From Rubrivirga sp046845755 (GTDB taxonomy: Bacteria; Bacteroidota; Rhodothermia; Rhodothermales; Rubricoccaceae): a stretch of DNA of 64,000 nucleotides. Location: contig NZ_CP177357.1 in the NCBI RefSeq assembly GCF_046845755.1, forward strand, positions 2,170,001-2,234,000. The letters run 5' to 3'. Both the position numbers and the translations under genes were made by a program. Position 1 is the stretch's first letter. Every line of letters begins with the position of its first letter. Below the pieces are notes generated by a model. That model was given only the letters and a program-made list of their open reading frames with translations. It made no database searches and was not told the origin of the DNA. Of this stretch, positions 41,561 through 50,451 are shown piece by piece.

Positions 41561-42917
41561 GGGTCGGGGGGAACGGGAGGTCGATGGGGTCGAGCAGTTG
41601 GGGGTGCGTCGTGCGCAGGCGGACGGCGGCGATGCCGACGCCGATCACGGACCACACCCAGATCCCGCCCATCGGGCCCTCGAGGAACACGTCGAACGAG
41701 GCGTTGACCATCGCGGCCACCCAGAAGCCGGCGATCCAGGCGTAGAGCGCCATCCAGCGGCGCTCGTCGCGGGCCCGCGCGGCCAGCCAGGCGCGGAGCA
41801 CGGCGCCGAACCACACCAGGTGGACCAGCAGCCACAGGATCACGCCGGGGACGCCGGCCCGCGCGAGGACCGTCATGTGGCCGTTGTGCGGGCTCCGCAG
41901 GCTCTCCTCCTCGGAGACCGAGTAGCCGTCGGCGACGGCGAGGTTGACGCCGAAGCCCTTGCCGGTCAGCAGGTAGTCGCCGAAGAGCGTGTAGTCGACG
42001 ATGTCGCCCCACCACTCCAGGCGCCAGCGCTTGGTGCCGTCGAGCGAGGCCGAGCCGGAACCGAAGATGCTCGTGGCGTTCTCGACGATCTGCTCGACGG
42101 ACAGCGTCCGCGACGTGCCCTGCACGCGGAGGTCGACGAACGGGCCGACGAGCACGCCGACCACCAAGAGCGCGGCGAACGCGTAGATCAGCCGGCCGGC
42201 GCGCGTGCCGCTCGGCCGCATCAGCCACACCAGCCCGATCCCTAGCGCGAAGGCCACCATCCCGCCCCGGTTGCTGACCATCACGATCCCGGCCGTGAAC
42301 GCGGCCATCGCGAGCGCCGCCGGCGACCGCCGCAGACCGCTCATCATCAGGTACGCCACGATGCCGGTCACGTGGACCATCAGGTCGCCGCCCTTGGCGC
42401 TGAAGATCCCGACGCCCGGGGCCCACGGCAGCGACGGCTCGGCGTCGCCGACGGTCTTGGCGACGGCGTAGATGAGCCAGATGACGGCGAGAAACGCGAT
42501 CGCGAACCGGTGGTAGCGCTCGGCGAGCGTGCGGAGCCCCTCGGGGTCGGCGAGCAGGACGGCGGCCACGATGACGGCGTACGCCCCGTAGCCCACCAAC
42601 ATGAGATCGCGGGCGGCGTCGAGCCCGTAGACGCCGAGGTAGGGCACGGTCCGGATCACCGCCCAGACCGCCAGCACGAGCCACAACCGGATCGGCCACG
42701 CGCGGAGCGCGGCGCCCAGCCCGCCCGACGACGCCGCGATCGCCAGCCCGGCCAGCAGCAGCATCTCGCCGATGAACAGCGGCGGCACGCCGATGTAGGC
42801 GAACGGGCGGCCGAGCAGGGCGTACCCCACGAGACACCCGCCCAGGATGGCGACGTAGCGGGCCACGGCCGTGCGGCGCGGGCGGACGTAGGAGCGGGGC
42901 GTGTAGGTCAGGTCCAT
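41520..42917 (-). CDS. O-antigen ligase / Wzy-type polymerase
   Basis: 465 aa from the ATG at 42917, which overlaps the upstream gene by 10 bp. It has about ten hydrophobic helices with a large periplasmic loop (TSRTLSVEQIVENATSIFGSGSASLDGTKRW...). The Wzy_C signature is in LLTGKGFGVNLAVADGYSV and SLRSPHNGHMTVLARAGVPGVILWLLV. Proteins of this fold either polymerise repeat units or ligate them to lipid A/protein; sequence alone does not separate the two. The position between flippase and glycosyltransferases fits a polymerase. Confidence 0.87.
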   Translation of the reverse strand: MDLTYTPRSYVRPRRTAVARYVAILGGCLVGYALLGRPFAYIGVPPLFIGEMLLLAGLAIAASSGGLGAALRAWPIRLWLVLAVWAVIRTVPYLGVYGLDAARDLMLVGYGAYAVIVAAVLLADPEGLRTLAERYHRFAIAFLAVIWLIYAVAKTVGDAEPSLPWAPGVGIFSAKGGDLMVHVTGIVAYLMMSGLRRSPAALAMAAFTAGIVMVSNRGGMVAFALGIGLVWLMRPSGTRAGRLIYAFAALLVVGVLVGPFVDLRVQGTSRTLSVEQIVENATSIFGSGSASLDGTKRWRLEWWGDIVDYTLFGDYLLTGKGFGVNLAVADGYSVSEEESLRSPHNGHMTVLARAGVPGVILWLLVHLVWFGAVLRAWLAARARDERRWMALYAWIAGFWVAAMVNASFDVFLEGPMGGIWVWSVIGVGIAAVRLRTTHPQLLDPIDLPFPPTHGPDRAPAPTYGW

Positions 42918-45472
42918 GCCATCTCGGGCTCGGCGGCGGCGACGGGGCGCGGGCGGTCGACCAGGTCCCAGTAGCGGTCGGCGAGGTCGGCGACGCGGTC
43001 GGCCCACCCGAACTGATCGGCCACGAGGTGCCGTCCGGCGGCCCCCATCCGAGCGCGGCGGACGGGGTCGGCGGCCAGCTCGCGCATCGCGTGGGCGAGC
43101 GCGGCGACGGCCGGGCCGGGCGCCTCGGCGGGGACGAGCAGGCCCGCATCGGCGGGCACGTGGACGACCGTACCGCCGAGTGCGAACCCAACGACGGGGC
43201 GCCCGGCGCCGAGGGCTTCGAGGCAGACGGCGCCGCCGGAGTCGTGCAGGCTGGGCTGCACGAGCACGTGGGCCTGCGCGAGGACGTCGAGGACCTCGGG
43301 ACGGTCGAGGCGGCCGAAGAGGCGGACGGTGTCGGCGACGCCGAGCTCATCCGCGAGCGCCGTCAGCGCGTCGTGCTCGGGGCCGTCGCCGACGAGCCAC
43401 AGCTCGGCGCCGGGGAGGGCGGCGAGCGCGAAGGCCTCGATCGCGAAGCGGTACCCCTTCCACGCCAGCTGGCGGCCGACGCAGAGAAAGCGGACCGGGC
43501 CGGTCGCGGGGGGGAGCGCCGCCAGCCGCGCCACGTCGGCCGCGTCGAGCCCGATGGCGCTCCGCACCTCGACGTGCCGGGCGCCGAGCGCGCGCATCCG
43601 AGCGGCCGTCTCTTCCGTCGTGGCGAACGCGAGCGCGCCGCGCCGCGCCAGGCGGCGGACCGACGGGAGCCGCTCCACGAAGTCACGGGCCTGGGCGCGA
43701 CGGCGCTCGTAGTGCTGGCCGGCGGTGTCGAGGGCGTCGACAAACGCGGGTGGGGCGTCTTCTCCCCCACCGACCGGGCCCCACACGAAGGGGACGCCCA
43801 GCCCGGCGACGGCGCTCGGGGCCCAGTACCGGGCGAAGGTGATGTGGTGCGCGAGGTCGAACGGCCGCTCGCGGTGGAGCCGGCGCGCGGTGCGGCCCGC
43901 CCACACCTGCCACAGGAGGTAGTGGAGCTGCTCCCAGCGCGGCCCCATGGGGCGGCCCTCGACCCGGTACTTCGCCGGCTCGAACGGGAGCGCGGCGTAC
44001 GCAACCGAGAGCCCGGGGACGGGACGCTCGGCGAGTTCGGCCTCGATCGGCTGGCGAGCGCCCGCGTACGTGAGCACCGTCACGTCGTGGTGCCGCGCCA
44101 GCTCCCGCGCCGTGTTCCACCCGACGCCGCCCTCGGAGCCCTCGGTCGGGTCGCAGGCGAAGGCGGAGAGCAAGACGCGGAGCCGGGCGGGGTCGGGCGG
44201 GGCCGCATCGCCCGACGGGCGCGCGCGCCGCGCCGGCCCCCACAGCGCGGCCACCTCGGTGAGCAACACGACCACCTCGCCCGCCAGCGCCCCGACGACG
44301 CCGAACGCGGCGGTCAGCGCCAGCACGACGGTCCCGGTGACGCCGACCGCCCACGTCCGGGCGCGGAACACGGCCGACGGCAGTTCGGCGCTGCGGACGG
44401 CCGTCGTGAGCATGTTGGAGCCGGCGACGACGAACGGGATCAGCGCTAGGAACGCGAGCGCGCCGGGCGTCGCGGCGTACTTGCCGTCGTAGAGCCACGC
44501 CACGGCGACCTCGCCGAACGCGAGCACCAGGACGCCGTACAGCGCGCCCAATCCCAAGAACGCGCCGCCGATCTGGCGGAAGGTGCGGTCGAAGGTACCG
44601 GCGGCGCGGGCGCGGACGAAGAGGGGCAGGCACAGCGTCGCGAGGGCGCCGAAGCCCTGGAGCGCGGGCATCGCCAGGTTGAACAGGGCGCGCAACGTGC
44701 CGCTCCCCTCGAGCCCCACGAACAGCGGCAGCGCCAGGAACGGGACGGCGAGCTGCACCCACTCCAGCACGCCCGTCGAGGCCGACCACCGGCCGTACTC
44801 GATGTGGGCGGCGCGGGCGTCGGCGGCCAGCCCGGGCACCTGCTCGCGCCTGAACACGCCGAGCCGCCCGGCTAGCACGGCGCAGGCCGCCAGCGACGCG
44901 ACGGCCATCAGCACGAGCGCGAGCGGGCCCGTCAGCGCGTCGACGCGGTAGAGGGCCACGGCGCCGCCCGCCAGCAGCGCCATGTAGAGCGCGCCGGCGC
45001 CGGCCGCCCACGACGGCTTCGAGACCACGAAGCACGCGCGGCGCAACAGCCACAGCGCCAGAATCGCGGGCTGGGAGATCGCCAGCGCCAGGAATACGGC
45101 GGCCAGCTCCGGACTCCCCAGCGCCCACGCGACGCCGCCGACGACGGCAAGGAGGGCGCCCGCGACGGCAGAGAACCCGGCGTGCGCGCGCAGCAGCACG
45201 CGGAGGTACGGCCCCGTCTTGCCCTCGAACTTGCCCGGTCCGAAGACCAGCATCGGCTCGATGAGCAGCCCGCCGTGGACGGTCCCCGCCAACAGGAACA
45301 CCACGAAGGCGACCGTGAACGCGCCGTACGCCTCGGGCGTCAGCCACCGCGCCAGCAGCACGTTGACCAAAAAGTTGGCCCCCGCGAAGAGGGCCTGGTC
45401 CATGACCGTCCACGTGCCCTGGCGGAGCCAGGACCCGCCGAACGCGCGGAGTCGGGAGGCGAGGTCGGGCAT
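42908..45472 (-). CDS. polysaccharide flippase fused to a GT4 glycosyltransferase
   Basis: 854 aa, about twice the usual size of either part. Residues 1-420 are a Wzx/MATE-like oligosaccharide flippase with about twelve membrane segments (LRQGTWTVMDQALFAGANFLVNVLLARWLTPEAYGAF at the start, LLTEVAALWGPARR at the end). Residues 430-840 form a full GT-B glycosyltransferase (LLSAFACDPTEGSEGGVGWNTARELA; FLCVGRQLAWKGYRFAIEAF; HDSGGAVCLEALGAGRPVVGFALGG). The frame is continuous through a Pro-rich joint (RARPSGDAAPPDPAR) with no stop or frameshift. The fusion would hold a cytoplasmic transferase at the flippase. Confidence 0.88.
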   Translation of the reverse strand: MPDLASRLRAFGGSWLRQGTWTVMDQALFAGANFLVNVLLARWLTPEAYGAFTVAFVVFLLAGTVHGGLLIEPMLVFGPGKFEGKTGPYLRVLLRAHAGFSAVAGALLAVVGGVAWALGSPELAAVFLALAISQPAILALWLLRRACFVVSKPSWAAGAGALYMALLAGGAVALYRVDALTGPLALVLMAVASLAACAVLAGRLGVFRREQVPGLAADARAAHIEYGRWSASTGVLEWVQLAVPFLALPLFVGLEGSGTLRALFNLAMPALQGFGALATLCLPLFVRARAAGTFDRTFRQIGGAFLGLGALYGVLVLAFGEVAVAWLYDGKYAATPGALAFLALIPFVVAGSNMLTTAVRSAELPSAVFRARTWAVGVTGTVVLALTAAFGVVGALAGEVVVLLTEVAALWGPARRARPSGDAAPPDPARLRVLLSAFACDPTEGSEGGVGWNTARELARHHDVTVLTYAGARQPIEAELAERPVPGLSVAYAALPFEPAKYRVEGRPMGPRWEQLHYLLWQVWAGRTARRLHRERPFDLAHHITFARYWAPSAVAGLGVPFVWGPVGGGEDAPPAFVDALDTAGQHYERRRAQARDFVERLPSVRRLARRGALAFATTEETAARMRALGARHVEVRSAIGLDAADVARLAALPPATGPVRFLCVGRQLAWKGYRFAIEAFALAALPGAELWLVGDGPEHDALTALADELGVADTVRLFGRLDRPEVLDVLAQAHVLVQPSLHDSGGAVCLEALGAGRPVVGFALGGTVVHVPADAGLLVPAEAPGPAVAALAHAMRELAADPVRRARMGAAGRHLVADQFGWADRVADLADRYWDLVDRPRPVAAAEPEMAWT

Positions 45473-45508
45473 GGGTCGGGCGCCGCGGGGGGTCGGGCCC
45501 GGGATCAG

Positions 45509-46021
45509 CTAGCGGCCGACGCGGTCGTAGATCAGCACGGCCGCGCTGATGCCGCCGACGACGGACAGCGCGTCGCGCCAGCCGAACCGCCGCTTGTCGA
45601 TGACCTCGACGAGCATGGCGTCATCGTGCCGGAGCGCCGGGATCAGTTGCGGGTTCGTGACGGCGTCGGCCAGCAGGGCGCCGTAGATCATGCCGGTGCC
45701 CGGCCGCATCAGCCGGATCTCGACGCGGCGCTCGCTGTCGCGGTCGCGCGTGCTGACCTGGGGGCCGCCCGAGAGCGCGAGCAGCTCGCGCAGGCCGGTC
45801 TCGTCGGCGATCTCGTAGAGGCCCGGGTTCAGGACGGCGCCCTCGACCTGGACCTGGATGGTGGCCTCGCCGGGCAGGTGGTGCCGGTAGTAGCCAGGCG
45901 CGTTGCTGACGGTCTGCTCGCTCCGCCCGATCCGGGTGACGGGCGCGGGGTCGGGGTCAACCGGCTGGGCGAGGGCGGGGAACGCGAGGGCCGCGAGCGC
46001 GGCGAGGACGAGGAAACGCAT
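45509..46021 (-). CDS. SLBB-domain periplasmic protein
   Basis: 170 aa; signal MRFLVLAALAALAFPALAQ. Residues 50-110 form one SLBB domain (IQVQVEGAVLNPGLYEIADETGLRELLALSGGP). The end is hydrophobic (WRDALSVVGGISAAVLIYDRV), possibly a membrane helix. The Poly_export domain that precedes SLBB in Wza-type outer-membrane exporters is missing, and at 170 aa it is half the usual size. It probably works with the Wzc-like protein, 29 bp upstream in the same operon. Confidence 0.78.
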   Translation of the reverse strand: MRFLVLAALAALAFPALAQPVDPDPAPVTRIGRSEQTVSNAPGYYRHHLPGEATIQVQVEGAVLNPGLYEIADETGLRELLALSGGPQVSTRDRDSERRVEIRLMRPGTGMIYGALLADAVTNPQLIPALRHDDAMLVEVIDKRRFGWRDALSVVGGISAAVLIYDRVGR

Positions 46022-46050
46022 GGGTCGGGGGGACAACGTCGGGGGGGGGG

Positions 46051-48690
46051 TTAGTCGCGGGCGGCGTGGCGGACGCCGGCGGTCGCGCGGAAGCCGATGG
46101 CGCCCGCGGGGTCGAAGCGGTTGAGGACGGTGCCGACGCGCGTGAGCCCGACCGAGGCCAGCTCGGTCGCCACCTGCTCGAGCGCCTCGATGTCGGTGCG
46201 GCCGGACTCGGCCACGAGCAGCGCCGCGTCGGCATGCGGTGCGAGCAGCGTCGCGTCGGCCGAGGCCAGCGCGGAGGGCGTGTCGACGATCACGATGTCG
46301 AACGCCGAGCGCAGGTTCTGCAGGAGCGCGCCGACCTGGTGGGGCGCCCACATCTCGTCGGGCGAGGCGGCCGTCTCGCGCGGCGTCATCGCCAGCAGGC
46401 CGGGCACGGCCGTGCTCCAGTAGACGAGGTTCGAGTCGGCCGGGCCCTCGCCGAGCGGGGCCTGCTCGCCGAGCCCGAAGAGCGCGCCGACGGCCGGCCG
46501 CCGGAGGTCGGCGTCGACCAGGAGCGTCCGGCGGCCCGCTTGCGCGGCGGCGGCGGCCAGGTTGGCGGCCACCAAGCTGGTGCCGGCGTGCGCCTCGGGC
46601 GCGCCGACGAGCACGACCTGGGGGTGGGCGCCGCCCCCGGCGTACAGGCCGGCGTGGAGGTGCCGGAACGCCTCGGCGTCCGGCGAGAAGGGCCGCGAGA
46701 GCGTGACGAGGCCGGGGTGGACGAGCGCCCCCTCGATCTCGTGGCGGCCGCCCCGCAGGGCGTCGGTCAGGTCGGGGATGGTGCCGATCACGGCGAAGCC
46801 GTGCTCGCGGAGGTCGTCGGGCGTGCGCGCCGTCGAGTCGGTCTGGAAGCGGATGAAGGCGAGCCCCAAGCCGAGCAGGAGGCCCGCAATGCCGCCGAGC
46901 GCGGTCGCGGCCGGGGCCTTGAGGCCGCTCGGCTTGCGGGGCACCTGCACGTCGCGGAGCACCTGGGCGAAGCCGAGCTCGGTCGTCTCGGCGAGCGAGG
47001 CCCGGTCGTACTCGGCGCGGAGCTGGGCCAACGTGGTGGCGGCCTGCGTGCGCTGGCGCTCCAGCTGGCCGAGCTCGACCTGCTGGCCGGGGACGGCGCG
47101 GAGCTGGCCGCGCGCCTCGGCGAGCCGGCCCGACAACGTGCGCGCCCGGGCGTCGGCGCCCGCCAGCTCGGCCTCGACGGTCGAGATCTGGCGCTGGAGT
47201 TCGGCGAGGTAGGCCCGGCCGTTCGAGGCCGTGCTCCCCATGTCGAGCCCGCCGGCGCCGACGGCGGCGTCGGTCGCCGAGGCGATCCGGCGCTGGCGGT
47301 CGGCGCGCAGCCCGCGCAGGCGGCGGTCGATCTCGGCGACATCCGGGTGGCCCGTCGGGTCGCCGCGGAGCTGGGGGTTCTGGCGGTAGATCTGCTCGAG
47401 GAGCCGCTCGTCGGCGGCGATCTGGGTGTCGAGGTCGGTCGTCTCGACGACCGAGGGGGCCTGGGCGCTCCGCTCCAGGCGCTCCGGCACGGAGGCGAGG
47501 TCGCTGCGGAGCTGGGCCAGGCGGGCGCGGTGCGTCTGGGCCTCGACCCGCGCCAAGTCGAGCTGGCCCTGGAGCTGGCCGATCTGCGAGACCGTCACGC
47601 GCGTCTGGTCGTCGAGCCCGGCGGCGTTCTCCGAGGTCATGAACCGTTCGAGCTGGCTCTCGATCTCGGACAGCTCGCCCTCGCGCCGGGCGATCTGCTC
47701 GTCGAGCACCTCGCGGGTCCGGGTCGAGCGCTCCTGCGACGACGTCCGCGTGAGGTCGACGTAGGCGTCGGTGTAGAGGCGGGCGATGAGGGCGGCCTCC
47801 TCGGGGAGCGCGGCCGTGGCCGAGACCTTGATGGCGTCGGCGTCCTCGGCGGCCGGGCCGACCGTCACGGCCTTGTCCTGGAGGTACTCGCCGTAGCCCT
47901 CGGGCGTGAGGGCGCCGTCGTAGCGCTCGGTCGCTTTCTGGACCGTCGAGAAGGCGTCGGCGTCGGGGCGGGCCAGGATCGAGGCCGCCGCGCTCTGCGC
48001 GATCTGCGGCGCTTGCTGGAGCACGAGGCCCTGGTTGACCACCTTCGACACGTCGACGCCCGGGGCCTGGGCGACCCCACCCGCGCCGGCCTCGTTGTCG
48101 TTCGGGATGATGAGAAGGATGCTGTGCGCCTCGAAGACGGGCGTCCGGAACGTCGCGTACGCCGCGCCAAGCGCGAGCCCGAGAACGGTCAGCCCGACGA
48201 TGAGCCACAGGTGACGGCGGAGCATCCGCAGCGTGCTGCGGAACGAGCGCCGCGCCTCGGCGCGCGGCGGCGCGGCGACGGGCGGCGCGGCCGGCGGGAT
48301 CGCGGGCGGGCCGGCGGGCCGTGCCACGGGCACCTGGGGCACGATCGGCGCCAGCGCGGTCGTCGGGGCGGGGTCGTCGTCGAACCCGATCTGGAACCCG
48401 TCGGCGGGGTCGTAGCCCAGCTCGGCCGGGGCGGCGGCGCCGTCGCCGAACGGGTCGCCCAGCTGGACCGCCGGCGCCGACGGCCCGGGCTCCGAGGCGG
48501 GCGCTTCGAGCGCGGGCGGCTCGGGCGCGGGCTCGGCCGCCAGCGTCCCCCACGTCGGCGGGGTGGAGCCGGCGCGGCCGTCGCCGGGCCCTCCGAGGTC
48601 TTCGAACACGGCGTCCTCGGCCGAGGCGTAGGCGCCGCCAAGGGGCGGGCCGGACGGGACGCGGCGGAGCGGGGTCGGGCGGTCGGACAT
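46051..48690 (-). CDS. Wzc-like polysaccharide co-polymerase with degenerate tyrosine-kinase domain
   Basis: 879 aa. A Pro/Ala-rich cytoplasmic N-terminus of about 135 residues precedes the Wzz domain (TM1 at LRRHLWLIVGLTVLGLALGAAYATF, long coiled coil, TM2 at LGGIAGLLLGLGLAFI). The C-terminal kinase-like domain keeps Walker A' (RRTLLVDADLRRP) and Walker B (DIVIVDTPSA). However, its P-loop near residue 696 reads GAPEAHAGTSLVAAN instead of GxxxGxGK[ST]: the nucleotide-binding lysine is absent. The C-terminus (GFRATAGVRHAARD) has no tyrosine cluster. It may therefore act structurally in chain-length control and not as an autokinase. It is the first gene of the operon. Confidence 0.85.
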   Translation of the reverse strand: MSDRPTPLRRVPSGPPLGGAYASAEDAVFEDLGGPGDGRAGSTPPTWGTLAAEPAPEPPALEAPASEPGPSAPAVQLGDPFGDGAAAPAELGYDPADGFQIGFDDDPAPTTALAPIVPQVPVARPAGPPAIPPAAPPVAAPPRAEARRSFRSTLRMLRRHLWLIVGLTVLGLALGAAYATFRTPVFEAHSILLIIPNDNEAGAGGVAQAPGVDVSKVVNQGLVLQQAPQIAQSAAASILARPDADAFSTVQKATERYDGALTPEGYGEYLQDKAVTVGPAAEDADAIKVSATAALPEEAALIARLYTDAYVDLTRTSSQERSTRTREVLDEQIARREGELSEIESQLERFMTSENAAGLDDQTRVTVSQIGQLQGQLDLARVEAQTHRARLAQLRSDLASVPERLERSAQAPSVVETTDLDTQIAADERLLEQIYRQNPQLRGDPTGHPDVAEIDRRLRGLRADRQRRIASATDAAVGAGGLDMGSTASNGRAYLAELQRQISTVEAELAGADARARTLSGRLAEARGQLRAVPGQQVELGQLERQRTQAATTLAQLRAEYDRASLAETTELGFAQVLRDVQVPRKPSGLKAPAATALGGIAGLLLGLGLAFIRFQTDSTARTPDDLREHGFAVIGTIPDLTDALRGGRHEIEGALVHPGLVTLSRPFSPDAEAFRHLHAGLYAGGGAHPQVVLVGAPEAHAGTSLVAANLAAAAAQAGRRTLLVDADLRRPAVGALFGLGEQAPLGEGPADSNLVYWSTAVPGLLAMTPRETAASPDEMWAPHQVGALLQNLRSAFDIVIVDTPSALASADATLLAPHADAALLVAESGRTDIEALEQVATELASVGLTRVGTVLNRFDPAGAIGFRATAGVRHAARD

Positions 48691-48941
48691 GTGGTCGGGG
48701 GGAGACCCCGTGTATCGGCGGGTGGGCCGCGGACTCTAGAGCGCCCGCGTGTCGGCCTCCCCAAGGGCAATCCGAACGCCCTTCTCACCCTGCCCGCTCT
48801 GCCCCGACGCTTTGGCACGCTCCCCCGACACACGACCGGGCTAATCGCTTGCGACGGCGTTCCAACGTGACGCCCCGGTGCACCGTCGGGCCTGCCAAGG
48901 CCGGTTTCGCTCTCTCGGAGCCTCCGACCTGCGACTCCGAT

Positions 48942-49088
48942 CTTCGAAGGGTCTCGATTGGACGCCAGAGGGTCTCCGTTGAGCCTCGGAGGTGCACCAT
49001 TGACCCTCGGAGGTTCTCGAACAGCCCTCGGAGGGCCTCGACCGACCCTCGGAGGGTCTCGATTCAACCTCGGAGGTTCAATTCTGAA
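48942..49088. repeat. tandem repeat, 21-bp period, seven copies
   Basis: The core CCTCGGAGG starts at 48984, 49005, 49026, 49047 and 49068, exactly 21 bp apart, with two weaker copies before. The following TCTCGA-type half varies. The core is an interrupted dyad (CCTC-G-GAGG). Twenty-one bases is two helical turns, so all copies face the same side of DNA. Confidence 0.85.
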
Positions 49089-49186
49089 CTGGAAACGACG
49101 ATTGGCCCGCCTGCACGCTGGGCGGTCAATGCGCGGGGCTCGCGCCCGGGTCGCCCCGTGGTGTCAGCCTGAGAGGCTGTTCAGAT

Positions 49187-49228
49187 GTCCCCTCCTCCCT
49201 CGAGGGAGGCGGGCCCGAAGGGGCCGGA
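49187..49228. repeat. REP-like hairpin, copy 3
   Basis: Perfect palindrome CCTCCCTCGAGGGAGG (49194-49209), then a second hairpin GGCCC-gaag-GGGCC. It shares the TGTCCCCTC entry with the copies at 25269 and 33801. Confidence 0.6.
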
Positions 49229-49329
49229 GCGTGTCCGGGCGGGCTTGCGGTCGGCCGACTCCCCCAGAACGTGTAGGAGAGACTCGGCGGCGTTACGACG
49301 CTGCCACGCGCCTGAGTCCACACCCGGGC

Positions 49330-50379
49330 CTATTCCACGATCAGCATGCAGTCGCCGTAGGAGTAGAACCGGTAGCCCTCGCGGACGGCGTGGCGGTACG
49401 CGCCCATCACGGCGTCGAGCCCACCGAAGGTCGCCGTGAGCACGAGGAGCGACGACTGCGGGAGGTGGAAGTTGGTCAGCAGCGCGTCGACGGCGCGGAA
49501 GCGGTAGCCGGGCGTGATGGTGAGGCCGGTGGGGCCGGCGACCGGCGCGAACCGGCCGGCTTCGTCGGCCGCCGTCTCCAGCGCGCGCGTCGACGTGGTT
49601 CCGACGGCGACGATCCGGCCGCCCCCCGCTCTCGCGGCGTTGAGGGCCTCGGCCGTCGCGGCCGGCACGTCGATGGTCTCGGCGGCGACGCGGTGCTCCG
49701 AGAGGTCGTCGGCGCGGACGGGCTCGAAGGTGCCGTAGCCGACATGGAGTGTCACCTCGGCCGTCGTCACGCCGCGCTGACGGAGGGCGCCGAGGGTGGC
49801 GGGCGTAAAGTGGAGCCCGGCGGTCGGGGCGGCGACGGCGCCGCGCGCCCGGGCGAACACCGTTTGGTAGCGCTCCTTGTCCGACGCGTCGGCCTCGCGG
49901 TCGACGTAGGGCGGCAGGGGCATCCGGCCGACGGCGTCGAGCGCGGCCTGTTCGGCCTCCGCCGCCAGCCGCTCGCCATTCTGCGTCAGCCGCACGACGC
50001 GGCGCCCGTTGTCCAGCACGCCCTCGACGGCCGCCGCCAGCCCGTCGCCCAGGAGCACGGCCGCGCCGGCCTTGAGCTTGCGGCCGGGCCGCGCGAGCGC
50101 GCTCCACGTCCCGTCGTCGCGGCGGTCGATCAGAAAGAGCTCGGCCTTCCCCCCGCTCGGCCGCGTGCCCACGAGCCGGGCCGGGACGACGCGCGTGTCG
50201 TTGAACACGAGCGCGTCGCCCGGGCTCAGGTACTCGGGGAGGTCCGTGAACCGCCGGTCCTCGACGGCGCCGGTCGCTCGGTGGAGCACCAGCATCCGCG
50301 AGCCGTCGCGGCGCGCGGCCGGGCGCTGCGCGATGAGCGCGTCGGGCAGGTCGAAGGCGTAGGCGTCGAGGTCAGGCAC
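49330..50379 (-). CDS. queA: S-adenosylmethionine:tRNA ribosyltransferase-isomerase
   Basis: 349 aa, full length. Diagnostic blocks: AYAFDLPDALIAQRPAARRDGSRMLVL, ALVFNDTRVVPARLVGTR, GKAELFLI, AVAAPTAGLHFT, VTLHVGYGTFEPVRADD, VGTTSTRALETAA, DALLTNFHLPQSSLLVLTATFGG and YRFYSYGDCMLI. It transfers the ribosyl part of SAM to preQ1 in tRNA to make epoxyqueuosine. Monocistronic, with a -7 element 29 bp before its start. Confidence 0.96.
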   Translation of the reverse strand: MPDLDAYAFDLPDALIAQRPAARRDGSRMLVLHRATGAVEDRRFTDLPEYLSPGDALVFNDTRVVPARLVGTRPSGGKAELFLIDRRDDGTWSALARPGRKLKAGAAVLLGDGLAAAVEGVLDNGRRVVRLTQNGERLAAEAEQAALDAVGRMPLPPYVDREADASDKERYQTVFARARGAVAAPTAGLHFTPATLGALRQRGVTTAEVTLHVGYGTFEPVRADDLSEHRVAAETIDVPAATAEALNAARAGGGRIVAVGTTSTRALETAADEAGRFAPVAGPTGLTITPGYRFRAVDALLTNFHLPQSSLLVLTATFGGLDAVMGAYRHAVREGYRFYSYGDCMLIVE

Positions 50380-50398
50380 GGGGAACGGGGCAGGCAGG

Positions 50399-50408
50399 CG
50401 GCAACCTA
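50399..50408 (-). promoter_or_regulatory. candidate -7 element for queA
   Basis: TAGGTTGCCG on the minus strand, first T 29 bp before the ATG at 50379. Confidence 0.5.
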
Positions 50409-50451
50409 TCCGCGCCCGCCGGCCCCTCCCCCCTTCTCATTGCCCATTTCC

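Larger units (their letters stand above)
48691..49329. other. 639-bp gene-free region upstream of the polysaccharide operon
   Basis: No gene was accepted here. It holds the putative promoter side of the Wzc-like gene, the 21-bp tandem repeat (48942-49088), a small hairpin CAGCCT-gag-AGGCTG (49165-49179) and a REP-like palindrome (49187). Open frames crossing the repeats encode low-complexity heptapeptides and lack other support. Confidence 0.6.

Noticed and set aside
46605..46625. Misreading of the Wzc P-loop due to frameshift
   Set aside because: The flanking sequence stays in frame with Walker A' and Walker B, so the missing lysine is a substitution in an intact frame.
48820..48850. Sigma-54-type promoter (TGGCACG) near 48814
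   Set aside because: The -24-like half is present but the -12 TTGC half is replaced by CCCG at the needed spacing.
48958..49500. Heptapeptide-repeat protein encoded by the 21-bp repeats
   Set aside because: The frame stays open on both strands because the period is a multiple of three; it continues antisense to queA and there is no signal or domain. Kept as a DNA repeat.
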